In this document: positions 34,828 through 42,473 of the stretch, piece by piece
Position numbering within the stretch: position 1 is the stretch's first letter
How the letters are laid out: every line of letters begins with the position of its first letter
NCBI RefSeq assembly: GCF_018417475.1
Contig: NZ_CP054856.1
Coordinates: 3,999,001-4,063,000, forward strand
DNA: 64,000 bases
Direction: 5' to 3'
From: Novosphingobium decolorationis
GTDB lineage: Bacteria > Pseudomonadota > Alphaproteobacteria > Sphingomonadales > Sphingomonadaceae
Notes under the pieces: generated by a model
What the model saw: only the letters and a program-made list of their open reading frames with translations
Database searches by the model: none
What the model was told of the DNA's origin: nothing
Made by a program: the position numbers and the translations under genes

Positions 34828-34857
34828 AATGATTCGCCGCGAAGGGAGACTCAAGCC

Positions 34858-35193
34858 ATGATGAACAAGGGACACCGCAAGAGCCTGAAGGCCGATTACC
34901 GCGGCAAGGTTGCGCGCCCGGGCGTCTACGCGCTGCGCGCCAGCGATGGTGAGGTGTGGGTGGGCGCGGCGAGCGATCTCGACACGATTGCCAACCGGGT
35001 CCTTTTCACGCTGCGCCAGGGGACAAGCCCGCACCGCAGTCTGCAGGCGGCGTGGAACGCGGCGGGGGAGGGCGGCCTTGCCTGGGAGGAACTGGAAGAG
35101 CTGGACGGGGAGGAGCTTGGCCTTGCTGTTCCGCGCGTGCTCAAGGGGCGTCATCTGCACTGGCGTGAGAGGCTGGGCGCGACGCGCATCTGA
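34858..35193 (+). CDS. GIY-YIG nuclease family protein
   Basis: A 111-residue protein. The GIY-YIG elements appear as GVYALRASDGEVWVGAASDL, where GVY and WVG stand for the two namesake triads, followed by an Arg in the helix (ANRVLFTLRQGTSPHRSLQAAW). ELEELDGEELG is acidic. Members act as single-strand or structure-specific nucleases, but the UvrC-like catalytic Glu is not certain here. The pairing with DUF2239 suggests a joint function. ATG 34858 or 34861 may start it. Confidence 0.82.
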   Translation: MMNKGHRKSLKADYRGKVARPGVYALRASDGEVWVGAASDLDTIANRVLFTLRQGTSPHRSLQAAWNAAGEGGLAWEELEELDGEELGLAVPRVLKGRHLHWRERLGATRI

Positions 35194-35212
35194 GGGCGCA
35201 CTCGTGCGCCCT
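35193..35212 (+). terminator. Terminator hairpin at the GIY-YIG gene end
   Basis: AGGGCGCA-CTCG-TGCGCCCT, eight perfect pairs, starting on the last base of the stop codon and followed by GCTTTCG. Only weakly T-rich. The 265 bases beyond it, up to the GH3 gene, hold nothing else I can identify. Confidence 0.6.
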
Positions 35213-35478
35213 GCTTTCGTGCGTATATTGCGACACAGCGGGCGTCATAGGCGCTTTTTTTCGTGTTGATTTACCGCTACGCGGATAGTGTCGGGCTTGA
35301 GAATGTATCGTGCCTGCCCGTGCAACCTAGTCTTACGCGCAATAATAGAACGGGGCGCAGCGTAGTGACGGAATCGGGGTAGGGCGAGGCCGCTCACCCG
35401 TGCGAGAACATTGCGCCGGCCGCCTGCGAGGCGTCCTGGCCCGCGCCCCGTTCGCAGAGCCTATCTGGAGTACATGAT

Positions 35479-37866
35479 TTGAAAGCCAACCTCCCCACCG
35501 CACGCCGCACGCCGACGCGCCGCGTGCTCGGGCGTCTTCTCCTGATGGCGACCTGCCTGGTTCCGGCGGGCGCTCTGGTCGTGGGCGGCATGGCGAACCG
35601 GGCCGAGGCGCGCGCGGCGGCAAGCTCCGAGGATGCGGCGGTCACCGCGCGGGCAAAGGCCCTGCTGGCGCAGATGACGCCCGAGGAAAAGGCCGGCCAG
35701 CTGGTCCAGTACTTCTATCTTGGCGAAGCGTCGGCAACCTCGTCCGAAGCGATGACGAGCGCGATCAGCGTGGAAGACGCCGTGGCGCGCGGCGAGGTGG
35801 GCTCGCTCCTGCTGATGACCGACCCGGTCGAGATCAACCGCCTGCAGAAGATCGCAGTCGAGAAGACGCGCCTGGGCATTCCCCTGCTGTTCGGCTTCGA
35901 CGTGATCCATGGCTTCCACACGATCATGCCGGTGCCCCTCGCAATGGCCGCGTCCTGGGACCCGTCCGTCGCTGAGAAGGGCCAGGCGGTCGCGGCTGCA
36001 GAGGCGCGCGCGGCGGGCGTCAACTGGACCTTCGCGCCGATGGTCGACATCGCGCGCGATGCGCGCTGGGGCCGTATCGTCGAGGGCGCGGGCGAAGACC
36101 CGGTGCTGGGCGCGGCGATGGCGGCCGCACAGGTGCGCGGCTTTCAGGGCGAGAAGGTCGGCACGCCGGGGCGCATCCTCGCCGGTCCCAAGCACTTCGC
36201 GGGTTATGGCGCGTCGCTGGGCGGGCGCGACTACGACCAGGTCGACCTCTCCGACAACGAACTGCGCAACGTCTACCTCCCGCCTTTCAAGGCGGCCATC
36301 GATGCGGGTGCGGGCAATATCATGGCGGCCTACATGCAGCTCAACGGCGTCCCTGCGACGACCAGTTCGTGGCTGCTGAACGAAGTCCTGCGCAAGGAAT
36401 GGGGCTTTGACGGCTTTGTCGTCTCCGATGCCAACAACGTCTCCTCGCTGGTGCGTCAGGGCGCTGCGGCGAACCCGGAAGAGGCCGCGGTCCGCGCGAT
36501 CCGTTCAGGTCTCGACCTGTCGATGGAGATGCCGTCCAGGACCAGCCCGATGCTCTCGCTCGCGCAGTCGCTGAAGGACGGCACGCTCGACGCAAAGACG
36601 CTCGACACGGCTGTGCTGCGCCTGCTCGAAGCCAAGATCCGGCTCGGCCTGTTCGAACAGCCTTACGCGGATCCTGCGAAGGCCAAGTCCGTGGCCGCCA
36701 AGGCCGAGCACCGCGACATCGCGCGCATGGCCGCCGAGCGCGCGGCGGTCCTCCTGGAAAACGGCAAGGGCGTGCTTCCGCTCGACACCAGCAAGACCCA
36801 GTCGATTGCGCTGATCGGCCCCTTCGCGAATGCGCCGCACGACCAGCTTGGTCCCTGGGTGTTTCCCGGCCCCAAGCCGACCGGCGTCAGCGTTCTGGAG
36901 GGGCTCAAGGCCAAGCTGGGCGATACCGTCAAGGTGACCTACGCACCGGGTGTGGCGATCCCCAAGCGCATCAACCGCTCCTTCTTCGATGACATCAACC
37001 CGCCGGTCGATCTGCCCGAATTCGCAGAGGCCGACGAGGCTAAGACGGCCGCGGAGTTCGACCGCGCGGTGGCCGCGGCCAAGGCCGCAGACGTTGCCGT
37101 CCTGGTCCTGGGCGAGGCGCAGAACATGGCAGGGGAAGCCGCCTCGCGTGCCTCCTTCGAACTTCCCGGCCAGCAGCAGCGCTTGCTGGAAGAGGTCATC
37201 GCGACGGGCAAGCCGGTCGTCGTCGTCCTGGTGAACGCACGTCCGATCAACCTGCAGGGCGCCAAGCCCGATGCCGTGCTGGAAGCGTGGTATCCGGGCT
37301 CCGAGGGCGGCCCCGCCATCGCCAACCTCCTCACCGGCGACGCCGTGCCCGGCGGCAAGCTGCCGATCAGCTGGGTCCGCGACGGCTCGCAGGCGCCTTT
37401 CAGCTATGATCGCATGATCTCGCACGCTCCCTGGGGGGCGGACACGCGCTACTGGGACCAGGCGAGCAACGCGCCTCTCTACGAGTTCGGCTATGGCTTG
37501 AGCTACACGACCTTCGAATACGGTAACCTCACCGTGGCGAAGGACGCCGTGGCCAAGGGCGAGCCGGTCGAGGTGTCCTTCGATCTCACCAACACCGGTT
37601 CGCGCGCAGCGGACGAGGTGGCCCAGCTCTACATCCACCAGCGTTCGGGCACGTCTTCGCGCCCGGAACGCCAGCTCAAGAAATTCCGCCGCATTGCGCT
37701 CCAGCCGGGCGAAACGCAGCACGTCACCTTCACGCTGACGGCGGACGATCTGCGCTACTGGAGCTCGGTCACCAAGGACTGGATCCAGGATGCCAGCGTC
37801 TTCGACGTATGGGCAGGTGGCAGCTCCAAGGCCGATCTGGCAGGGGAGTTCACGGTTACGCCGTAA
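35479..37866 (+). CDS. bglX: Periplasmic beta-glucosidase, glycoside hydrolase family 3 (BglX-like)
   Basis: 795 residues with an N-terminal signal (VLGRLLLMATCLVPAGALVVGGMANRAEA, in parts). The GH3 N-terminal barrel includes EEKAGQLVQYF, PLLFGFDVIHGF, NWTFAPMVDIARDARWGR and the nucleophile Asp in GFVVSDANNVSSLV. The second GH3 domain has RAAVLLENGKGVLPLD and the fibronectin-III-like C-terminal domain has LTNTGSRAADEVAQLYI. The target is likely beta-linked oligosaccharides; BglX is periplasmic. TTG 35479 is chosen because TGGAG lies 10-14 bases upstream and the overlapping ATG leads at once to a stop. Confidence 0.93.
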   Translation: MKANLPTARRTPTRRVLGRLLLMATCLVPAGALVVGGMANRAEARAAASSEDAAVTARAKALLAQMTPEEKAGQLVQYFYLGEASATSSEAMTSAISVEDAVARGEVGSLLLMTDPVEINRLQKIAVEKTRLGIPLLFGFDVIHGFHTIMPVPLAMAASWDPSVAEKGQAVAAAEARAAGVNWTFAPMVDIARDARWGRIVEGAGEDPVLGAAMAAAQVRGFQGEKVGTPGRILAGPKHFAGYGASLGGRDYDQVDLSDNELRNVYLPPFKAAIDAGAGNIMAAYMQLNGVPATTSSWLLNEVLRKEWGFDGFVVSDANNVSSLVRQGAAANPEEAAVRAIRSGLDLSMEMPSRTSPMLSLAQSLKDGTLDAKTLDTAVLRLLEAKIRLGLFEQPYADPAKAKSVAAKAEHRDIARMAAERAAVLLENGKGVLPLDTSKTQSIALIGPFANAPHDQLGPWVFPGPKPTGVSVLEGLKAKLGDTVKVTYAPGVAIPKRINRSFFDDINPPVDLPEFAEADEAKTAAEFDRAVAAAKAADVAVLVLGEAQNMAGEAASRASFELPGQQQRLLEEVIATGKPVVVVLVNARPINLQGAKPDAVLEAWYPGSEGGPAIANLLTGDAVPGGKLPISWVRDGSQAPFSYDRMISHAPWGADTRYWDQASNAPLYEFGYGLSYTTFEYGNLTVAKDAVAKGEPVEVSFDLTNTGSRAADEVAQLYIHQRSGTSSRPERQLKKFRRIALQPGETQHVTFTLTADDLRYWSSVTKDWIQDASVFDVWAGGSSKADLAGEFTVTP

Positions 37867-37885
37867 GGGCGTCGAGTTACGCGAC

Positions 37886-38071
37886 CCCGGTCCCTCGTGG
37901 ACCGGGTGGAACGTCCGCCGGGCATGGTCTCATGGGGGTGAGGCCTTCGTGCCAGGCGGATCGCGACGCGGCCAGGGGGCGGGGGGATTGCCCCCTGGTC
38001 GCGCTTTATTCCCGACAGGCCAGGCCGTCGGGAAATGCTTGTGGGAGGGTGCGCCCGGCATCTGGCCGGGC
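37886..38071. repeat. Array of four stem-loops between bglX and the next gene
   Basis: In about 190 bases there are four perfect hairpins: CCCGGTCC/GGACCGGG (37886-37906), CCAGGGGGC/GCCCCCTGG (37972-37998), TTCCCGAC/GTCGGGAA (38009-38034) and GCCCGGC/GCCGGGC (38053-38071). They fill most of the convergent gap. At least one should act as terminator for bglX. The second resembles the second hairpin of the dispersed repeat in layout but not in sequence. Confidence 0.6.
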
Positions 38072-38077
38072 CCGCGA

Positions 38078-38377
38078 TCAGGCCGCGACGCGCCGCAGTT
38101 CGGCAAGCCGCGCGGCAATATGTTCCTGCTCGCGCTGCATCGCGCCGGTGTTGCGATCGTTGAAGGCGTCGAGCATGCGCGCGATGCTGGGTTCAAGTTG
38201 CTGAGAGGCCGCCTGCGGCAGGCGCGGTTGCAACTTTATCCAGGCATCGTGGATATCGATGACGTCGGGGCGGACGCCCATGTTGGTCGTGCTGGCGGCA
38301 AGCCGAACGGCGGCCTCGAGGTCGAGGACGTCCTCGAAGGTTTCGCCACTGAGCTGGTAATCTGATGGGATCTGCAT
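38078..38377 (-). CDS. Uncharacterised 99-residue protein
   Basis: The protein is mostly helical with clear charge patterning (FEDVLDLEAAVRLAAST, LEPSIARMLDAFNDRNT, REQEHIAARLAELRRVAA). There is no signal peptide or membrane helix. ATG 38377 (MQIPSDYQLSG) has GGAAA upstream; an ATG at 38431 would add 18 residues. I do not recognise the family. It is divergent from the nitronate monooxygenase-like gene, and a TGAAC inverted repeat lies upstream. Confidence 0.6.
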   Translation of the reverse strand: MQIPSDYQLSGETFEDVLDLEAAVRLAASTTNMGVRPDVIDIHDAWIKLQPRLPQAASQQLEPSIARMLDAFNDRNTGAMQREQEHIAARLAELRRVAA

Positions 38378-38448
38378 GACTTTCCGAAATGGGGCGGCTG
38401 AGGTCAGCCCTTCGGTCTTGGATAGGAACATGCAGCAGCCTTTGTAAA

Positions 38449-38464
38449 ATGAACGTCAGTTCAT
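38449..38464. promoter_or_regulatory. Perfect inverted repeat in the divergent 38.4-38.6 kb region
   Basis: ATGAAC-GTCA-GTTCAT, six pairs around four bases, just upstream of the 38377/38431 starts and 98 bases before the plus-strand gene. It fits GAAC-N4-GTTC, the LexA box of Gram-positives, but alphaproteobacterial LexA uses a direct repeat GTTC-N7-GTTC. A TetR-type repressor site is a more likely reading. Confidence 0.5.
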
Positions 38465-38562
38465 AACGGAGGCGATCCGATTTGGTTCCCGCTTCGCGTC
38501 TTGTCGGGGACGATTCGTGCCCTTATGGCGCTTCGTTCGGCTTCACGCGCAAAGGACCTTCG

Positions 38563-39582
38563 ATGACCGCACACGACAAGACACTCGCCCTGATGGCTCG
38601 GGGGCGCGAATTCCTCGGGACCGAGACGGCGATCCTGTGCGGCGCCATGTCGTGGGTGTCCGAGCGCAACCTGGTTGCCGCGATCAGCAATGCGGGCGGC
38701 TTTGGCGTGATCGCCTGCGGGGCGATGACCCCCGAACTGCTCGATGCCGAGATTGCGGCTACGAAGACGCTGACACAAAAGCCTTTCGGCGTGAATCTCA
38801 TCACCATGCACCCCCAGCTCTTCGAGCTGATCGCAATCTGCGCGCAGCACGGTGTGGGCCATGTCGTGGCGGCCGGTGGCATTCCGCCCAAGGGCAGCGT
38901 CGAGGCGATCAAGGAGGCCGGTGCCAAGGTGATCTGCTTTGCCCCGACGCTGGCCCTTGGCAAGAAGCTGCTGCGCTCGGGCGCCGACGCGCTGGTGATC
39001 GAGGGCAACGAGGCGGGCGGCCACATCGGCCCGGTTTCCACCTCCGTTCTGGCGCAGGAAATCCTGCCGACGCTGGCCGAGGACAACATCGTTTTCGTGG
39101 CCGGCGGTATCGGCCGCGGCGAGGCCATGGCGGGCTACCTCGAAATGGGCGCAGCGGGTGTGCAGCTGGGCACGCGCTTTGCCTGCGCCAGCGAATCCAT
39201 CGCGCACCCCGATTTCAAGAAGATGTTCTTCCGTGCCTCGGCGCGCGATGCGATCGCCTCGGTCCAGGTCGACCCGCGCCTGCCGGTGATCCCGGTTCGC
39301 GCGCTGCGCAACAAGGGCACCGAAGAGTTCACCGCCAAGCAGATCGAGGTCGCCAAGAAGCTCGATGCGGGCGAGCTCGACATGGGTGAGGCCCAGCTCG
39401 CGATCGAACACTTCTGGGCTGGCGCTCTTCGCCGCGCGGTCATTGACGGCGATGTCGAAGGCGGCTCGGTCATGGCGGGCCAGTCGGTCGGCATGGTCAA
39501 GGCCGAGGAGCCGGTGGCCGAGATCATCGCCGCACTCCTTGTCGAGAGCGAGGCCGCGCTGACCAAGCGTTCGGCGGCCTGA
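38563..39582 (+). CDS. Nitronate monooxygenase / 2-nitropropane dioxygenase-like FMN enzyme
   Basis: 339 residues, a TIM-barrel FMN protein. Blocks: TAILCGAMSWVSERNLVAAISNAGGFGVIACGAM (start, quoted in parts as AILCGAMSWV and SNAGGFGVIA), QKPFGVNL, VGHVVAAGGIPPKGSVEAIKEAGAK, EGNEAGGHIG with the typical catalytic or FMN-contact His, and FVAGGIGRGEAMAGYLEMGAAGVQLGTRF. Nitronate monooxygenases oxidise alkyl nitronates; several relatives are enoyl reductases (FabK). Substrate is not predicted. ATG 38563 is chosen over the open frame to 38482. Confidence 0.88.
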   Translation: MTAHDKTLALMARGREFLGTETAILCGAMSWVSERNLVAAISNAGGFGVIACGAMTPELLDAEIAATKTLTQKPFGVNLITMHPQLFELIAICAQHGVGHVVAAGGIPPKGSVEAIKEAGAKVICFAPTLALGKKLLRSGADALVIEGNEAGGHIGPVSTSVLAQEILPTLAEDNIVFVAGGIGRGEAMAGYLEMGAAGVQLGTRFACASESIAHPDFKKMFFRASARDAIASVQVDPRLPVIPVRALRNKGTEEFTAKQIEVAKKLDAGELDMGEAQLAIEHFWAGALRRAVIDGDVEGGSVMAGQSVGMVKAEEPVAEIIAALLVESEAALTKRSAA

Positions 39583-39594
39583 ACGCCCGATTTC

Positions 39595-39692
39595 TGCCCG
39601 TAGCTGTGCCAAGGCACCTGCCGGGCAGGCTGCGGGACACCACATTTTTGCAGGTGATCAAGGCCGTCCCGGGCTCGACATCCGGGGCGGCC
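39595..39692 (+). other. Two stem-loops in the gap before purU
   Basis: TGCCCG pairs with CGGGCA (39595-39627), with an inner stem GTGCC/GGCAC in its loop. A second stem, GGCCGTCCC with GGGGCGGCC (one G-T pair), lies at about 39662-39692. The first probably ends the upstream gene. The 247-base gap has no other gene and I see no known riboswitch. Confidence 0.4.
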
Positions 39693-39829
39693 TATCGCAT
39701 TCTGAACAGACAGGAATTCATGTTGCCGTTCGATGCGGGCAAGGGCGCGCGCCAGATGCGTGCCGCAACTTGCCATCCCCCCGGTTCGGTCGGCTCCTGG
39801 AACACGCTCAAGACGAGGAAAGAAACATA

Positions 39830-40684
39830 GTGTCGCAGCCCCTCATTCTCGCGCTGTCGTGTGCGGACAGGCCCGGTATCGTCGCGCGCGTGACCGGCTA
39901 TCTCGCGCAGTGCGGGTGCAACATCGTCGAGGCGCAGCAGTTCGATGACCTGCTCGAAAACAAGTTCTTCATGCGCGTGGCCTTTGATCCGGGCACGACC
40001 GACCGTGAAGAGATCCGCGAGGGCTTCGGGCCCATCGCGCTGGAATACGGCATGGCCTGGACGATGCAGCGCCGCGACCGTGCGCGCCGCGTCCTGCTCA
40101 TGGTCAGCAAGTTCGACCACTGCCTGGCCGATCTGCTCTATCGCCAGCGCATCGGCGAGATCAACATGGACATCGTGGGCGTGGTCTCGAACCACCCGCG
40201 CGAGGCGGTGACGACGCACCTGCTCGACGGCATCCCCTTCCACCACCTCCCGATCACCAAGGAGACCAAGCCCGAGCAGGAAGCCAAGCTGCGCGCGCTG
40301 GTCGAGGAAACCCGTGCCGAGCTGGTCGTGCTGGCCCGCTACATGCAGGTCCTCTCGGACGACATGACCCGCTATCTCTCGGGCCGCTGCATCAACATCC
40401 ACCACTCGTTCCTGCCCGGCTTCAAGGGCGCCAAGCCCTATCACCAGGCCCACGCACGGGGTGTGAAGATGATCGGGGCGACCGCGCACTATGTGACTGC
40501 GGACCTCGATGAAGGCCCGATCATCCACCAGGACGTGGAGGCCGTGACCCACGCCGCGACGCCCGAGGACATGGTGCGCAAGGGCCGCGACATCGAACGT
40601 CGCGTGCTCGCCGAAGCGGTGCGCCTGCACCTTGAAGAGCGCGTCCTTCTGAACGGTGGCCGCACGGTCGTCTTCAAGGGCTGA
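39830..40684 (+). CDS. purU: Formyltetrahydrofolate deformylase
   Basis: PurU hydrolyses 10-formyl-THF to THF and formate, balancing one-carbon units for purine synthesis. An N-terminal ACT domain (ILALSCADRPGIVARVTGYL) is followed by the formyltransferase domain: DIVGVVSNHPREA, LVVLARYMQVLS, and the catalytic set IHHSFLPGFKGAKPYHQAH, IGATAHYV and DEGPIIHQD, with Asn-His-Asp residues. It has 284 residues. GTG 39830 is chosen: GAGGA lies upstream, and the ACT domain starts directly. Confidence 0.95.
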   Translation: MSQPLILALSCADRPGIVARVTGYLAQCGCNIVEAQQFDDLLENKFFMRVAFDPGTTDREEIREGFGPIALEYGMAWTMQRRDRARRVLLMVSKFDHCLADLLYRQRIGEINMDIVGVVSNHPREAVTTHLLDGIPFHHLPITKETKPEQEAKLRALVEETRAELVVLARYMQVLSDDMTRYLSGRCINIHHSFLPGFKGAKPYHQAHARGVKMIGATAHYVTADLDEGPIIHQDVEAVTHAATPEDMVRKGRDIERRVLAEAVRLHLEERVLLNGGRTVVFKG

Positions 40685-40710
40685 TAGCCGGGATTCGGCG
40701 TTTCGTGAAT

Positions 40711-40749
40711 GGCCCGCCCCGCGCCCTCCGGCATGGGGCGGGCCTTTTT
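40711..40749 (+). terminator. Rho-independent terminator of purU
   Basis: GGCCCGCCCC, a 14-base loop, GGGGCGGGCC, then TTTTT; the stem starts 26 bases after the stop. Confidence 0.9.
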
Positions 40750-40835
40750 GCACGAGGAGGGCAACTGTGGGCCTCGCCAGCGCGTTGCCCGCCCGATAGT
40801 CTGGTGCGAGCGCCAAGCGAGGGAGACGAGGATCC

Positions 40836-41711
40836 ATGTGCGACGAATTTACCGAGGCTGACGTTGCGACGCGCCGTGAAGGCGGGCTCAACCGTCGCCA
40901 GTTCGCAGCCCTGGGCGCAGGAGCGGCGCTCGTCGGCTGTGCGGGCAAGGCAGGCAGCGCTGGCGAAGAGGGCTCGGACCTGCGCGAGCGGATGGTCTCG
41001 ATCACCACTGAGGACGGCGTGTGCGATGCCTTCTTTGTCCACCCCTCGACCGGGCGGCATCCCGGCATCGTGATGTGGCCGGACATCGCGGGCCTGCGCG
41101 ATGCCAAGAAGATCATGGCGCGCGCGCTGGCGGCCGAAGGCTACGCGGTCCTTGTCGTCAACCAGTACTACCGCTCCAGTCCCGCGCCGGTGCTGACCAG
41201 TTTTTCCGACTGGCGTAGCGAGGAGGGCAAGGCGAAGATCGCCCCCATGCGCGAGGCCTTGAGCCCCGAAGCGGTGACCCGCGACGGCGCAGCCTTCGTC
41301 GCGTTCCTCGACGCGCGCGAAGAGGTCGATTCGTCCCGCAAGATCGGCTCGAACGGCTATTGCATGGGCGGCCCCTTCACCGTGCGCACGGCCATTGCCG
41401 CGCCCGAGCGGGTGGGGGCGGCCGCCTCCTTCCACGGGGCCGGCCTTGTCACGGGAGAGCCCGACAGTCCCGATGCCCTGCTCGATGAGACGAAGGCATC
41501 CTATCTCTTTGCGATCGCGCGCAACGACGATGCGCGCCAGCCCGAGCAGAAGACGAAGCTGCGCGAAGCCGCAGCGCGCGCAGGCTGCGAGGCCGAGATC
41601 GAGGTCTACGACGCCGACCATGGCTGGTGCGTTCCCGATTCTCCGGCCTGGGCCCCCGATGAGGCCGACCGCGCGTGGAAGCGGATGATGGTGCTGTTCG
41701 GCACTTTGTGA
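40836..41711 (+). CDS. Secreted dienelactone hydrolase family protein
   Basis: 291 residues of alpha/beta-hydrolase fold. The N-terminus has a Tat-like and lipobox-like signal (NRRQFAALGAGAALVGCAG), so export is likely. The catalytic triad of dienelactone hydrolases is visible: Cys176 in GYCMGG, an Asp in the following loop, and His262 in DADHGW. PGIVMWPDIAGLRDAK and LVVNQYYRS are family blocks. The natural substrate is unknown; no catechol-pathway genes are near. Confidence 0.88.
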   Translation: MCDEFTEADVATRREGGLNRRQFAALGAGAALVGCAGKAGSAGEEGSDLRERMVSITTEDGVCDAFFVHPSTGRHPGIVMWPDIAGLRDAKKIMARALAAEGYAVLVVNQYYRSSPAPVLTSFSDWRSEEGKAKIAPMREALSPEAVTRDGAAFVAFLDAREEVDSSRKIGSNGYCMGGPFTVRTAIAAPERVGAAASFHGAGLVTGEPDSPDALLDETKASYLFAIARNDDARQPEQKTKLREAAARAGCEAEIEVYDADHGWCVPDSPAWAPDEADRAWKRMMVLFGTL

Positions 41712-41771
41712 GGCCGCTTGGCATTTGCGCGGCGATGCCCATATCGCGTGCCTGAGACAGCGGAGAAGCCG

Positions 41772-42179
41772 ATGACCGACGACAAGCTTGCCATGACCGA
41801 AGCCGAATGGCGCGAGAAGCTCACGCCCGAGCAGTACCATGTGCTGCGCGAGGCCGGAACCGAACGCGCCTTTACCGGCAAGTACGACAAGAACTATGCG
41901 GACGGCACCTACTTCTGCGCCGGATGCGGCGCACCGCTCTTCACCAACGAGGCCAAGTACAACTCGGGCTGCGGCTGGCCCGCCTATACTGCCCCGGTCG
42001 AGGAAGATGCGGTCGAGACGCGGCGCGACATGTCGCACGGAATGGTGCGCGTGGAAGTGCTGTGCTCGCGCTGCGAGGGACACCTGGGCCACGTCTTTCC
42101 CGATGGCCCTGGCCCGACGGGCCTGCGGTATTGCATCAACAGCGCCTCGCTGGATTTCGAGCCGGAGGACGGCGAGTAG
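41772..42179 (+). CDS. msrB: Peptide-methionine (R)-S-oxide reductase MsrB
   Basis: MsrB repairs methionine-R-sulfoxide. The zinc site is CAGC and CSRC. The catalytic Cys121 lies in RYCINSASL, and [28 protein letters not shown] and [11 protein letters not shown] are family blocks. The protein has 135 residues. ATG 41772 is chosen over the open frame to 41718. The dispersed repeat copy D follows 28 bases after its stop. Confidence 0.96.
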   Translation: MTDDKLAMTEAEWREKLTPEQYHVLREAGTERAFTGKYDKNYADGTYFCAGCGAPLFTNEAKYNSGCGWPAYTAPVEEDAVETRRDMSHGMVRVEVLCSRCEGHLGHVFPDGPGPTGLRYCINSASLDFEPEDGE

Positions 42180-42206
42180 TCAGCCTCAAGGAAGAAAGAA
42201 AGGGTT

Positions 42207-42321
42207 CCGAGGGCCATCGCCCTCGGGCTCCCCGAACTGTCGACCCCACCTTACACGCGCCACGGTGGGTAAAAACGGTGAGGTTGCCGATTTTGGGGGC
42301 AAGGGGTGATGACCCCTTGAA
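42207..42321 (+). repeat. Paired-hairpin intergenic repeat, copy D
   Basis: It starts CCGAGGGC-CATC-GCCCTCGG and ends CAAGGGGT-GATG-ACCCCTTG with a T-A closing pair. A CCCACC/GGTGGG stem is possible inside. GAGGTTGCCGATT and AACTGTCG match copy C. Unlike the other three it lies between two genes in the same direction (msrB and the PBP gene), so it would act as a terminator in one direction only. Confidence 0.88.
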
Positions 42322-42473
42322 TCCTGTCCTTTGCTTCTGGGGTGCACCGGCCTCTCGATGAAGCGCTGAACACGCTCGCCGGGCGCTGTTAACGGCAGGT
42401 TACAATTCCATCTGCAAGGTGTAGGGCGTCGAACGGACAATCGTCGTCCGCAAGAGGGAATTCCACTACTCCG

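Noticed and set aside
39583..39829. Folate or glycine riboswitch before purU
   Set aside because: Two hairpins are present, but no known riboswitch core pattern was recognised. A covariance-model search would settle it.
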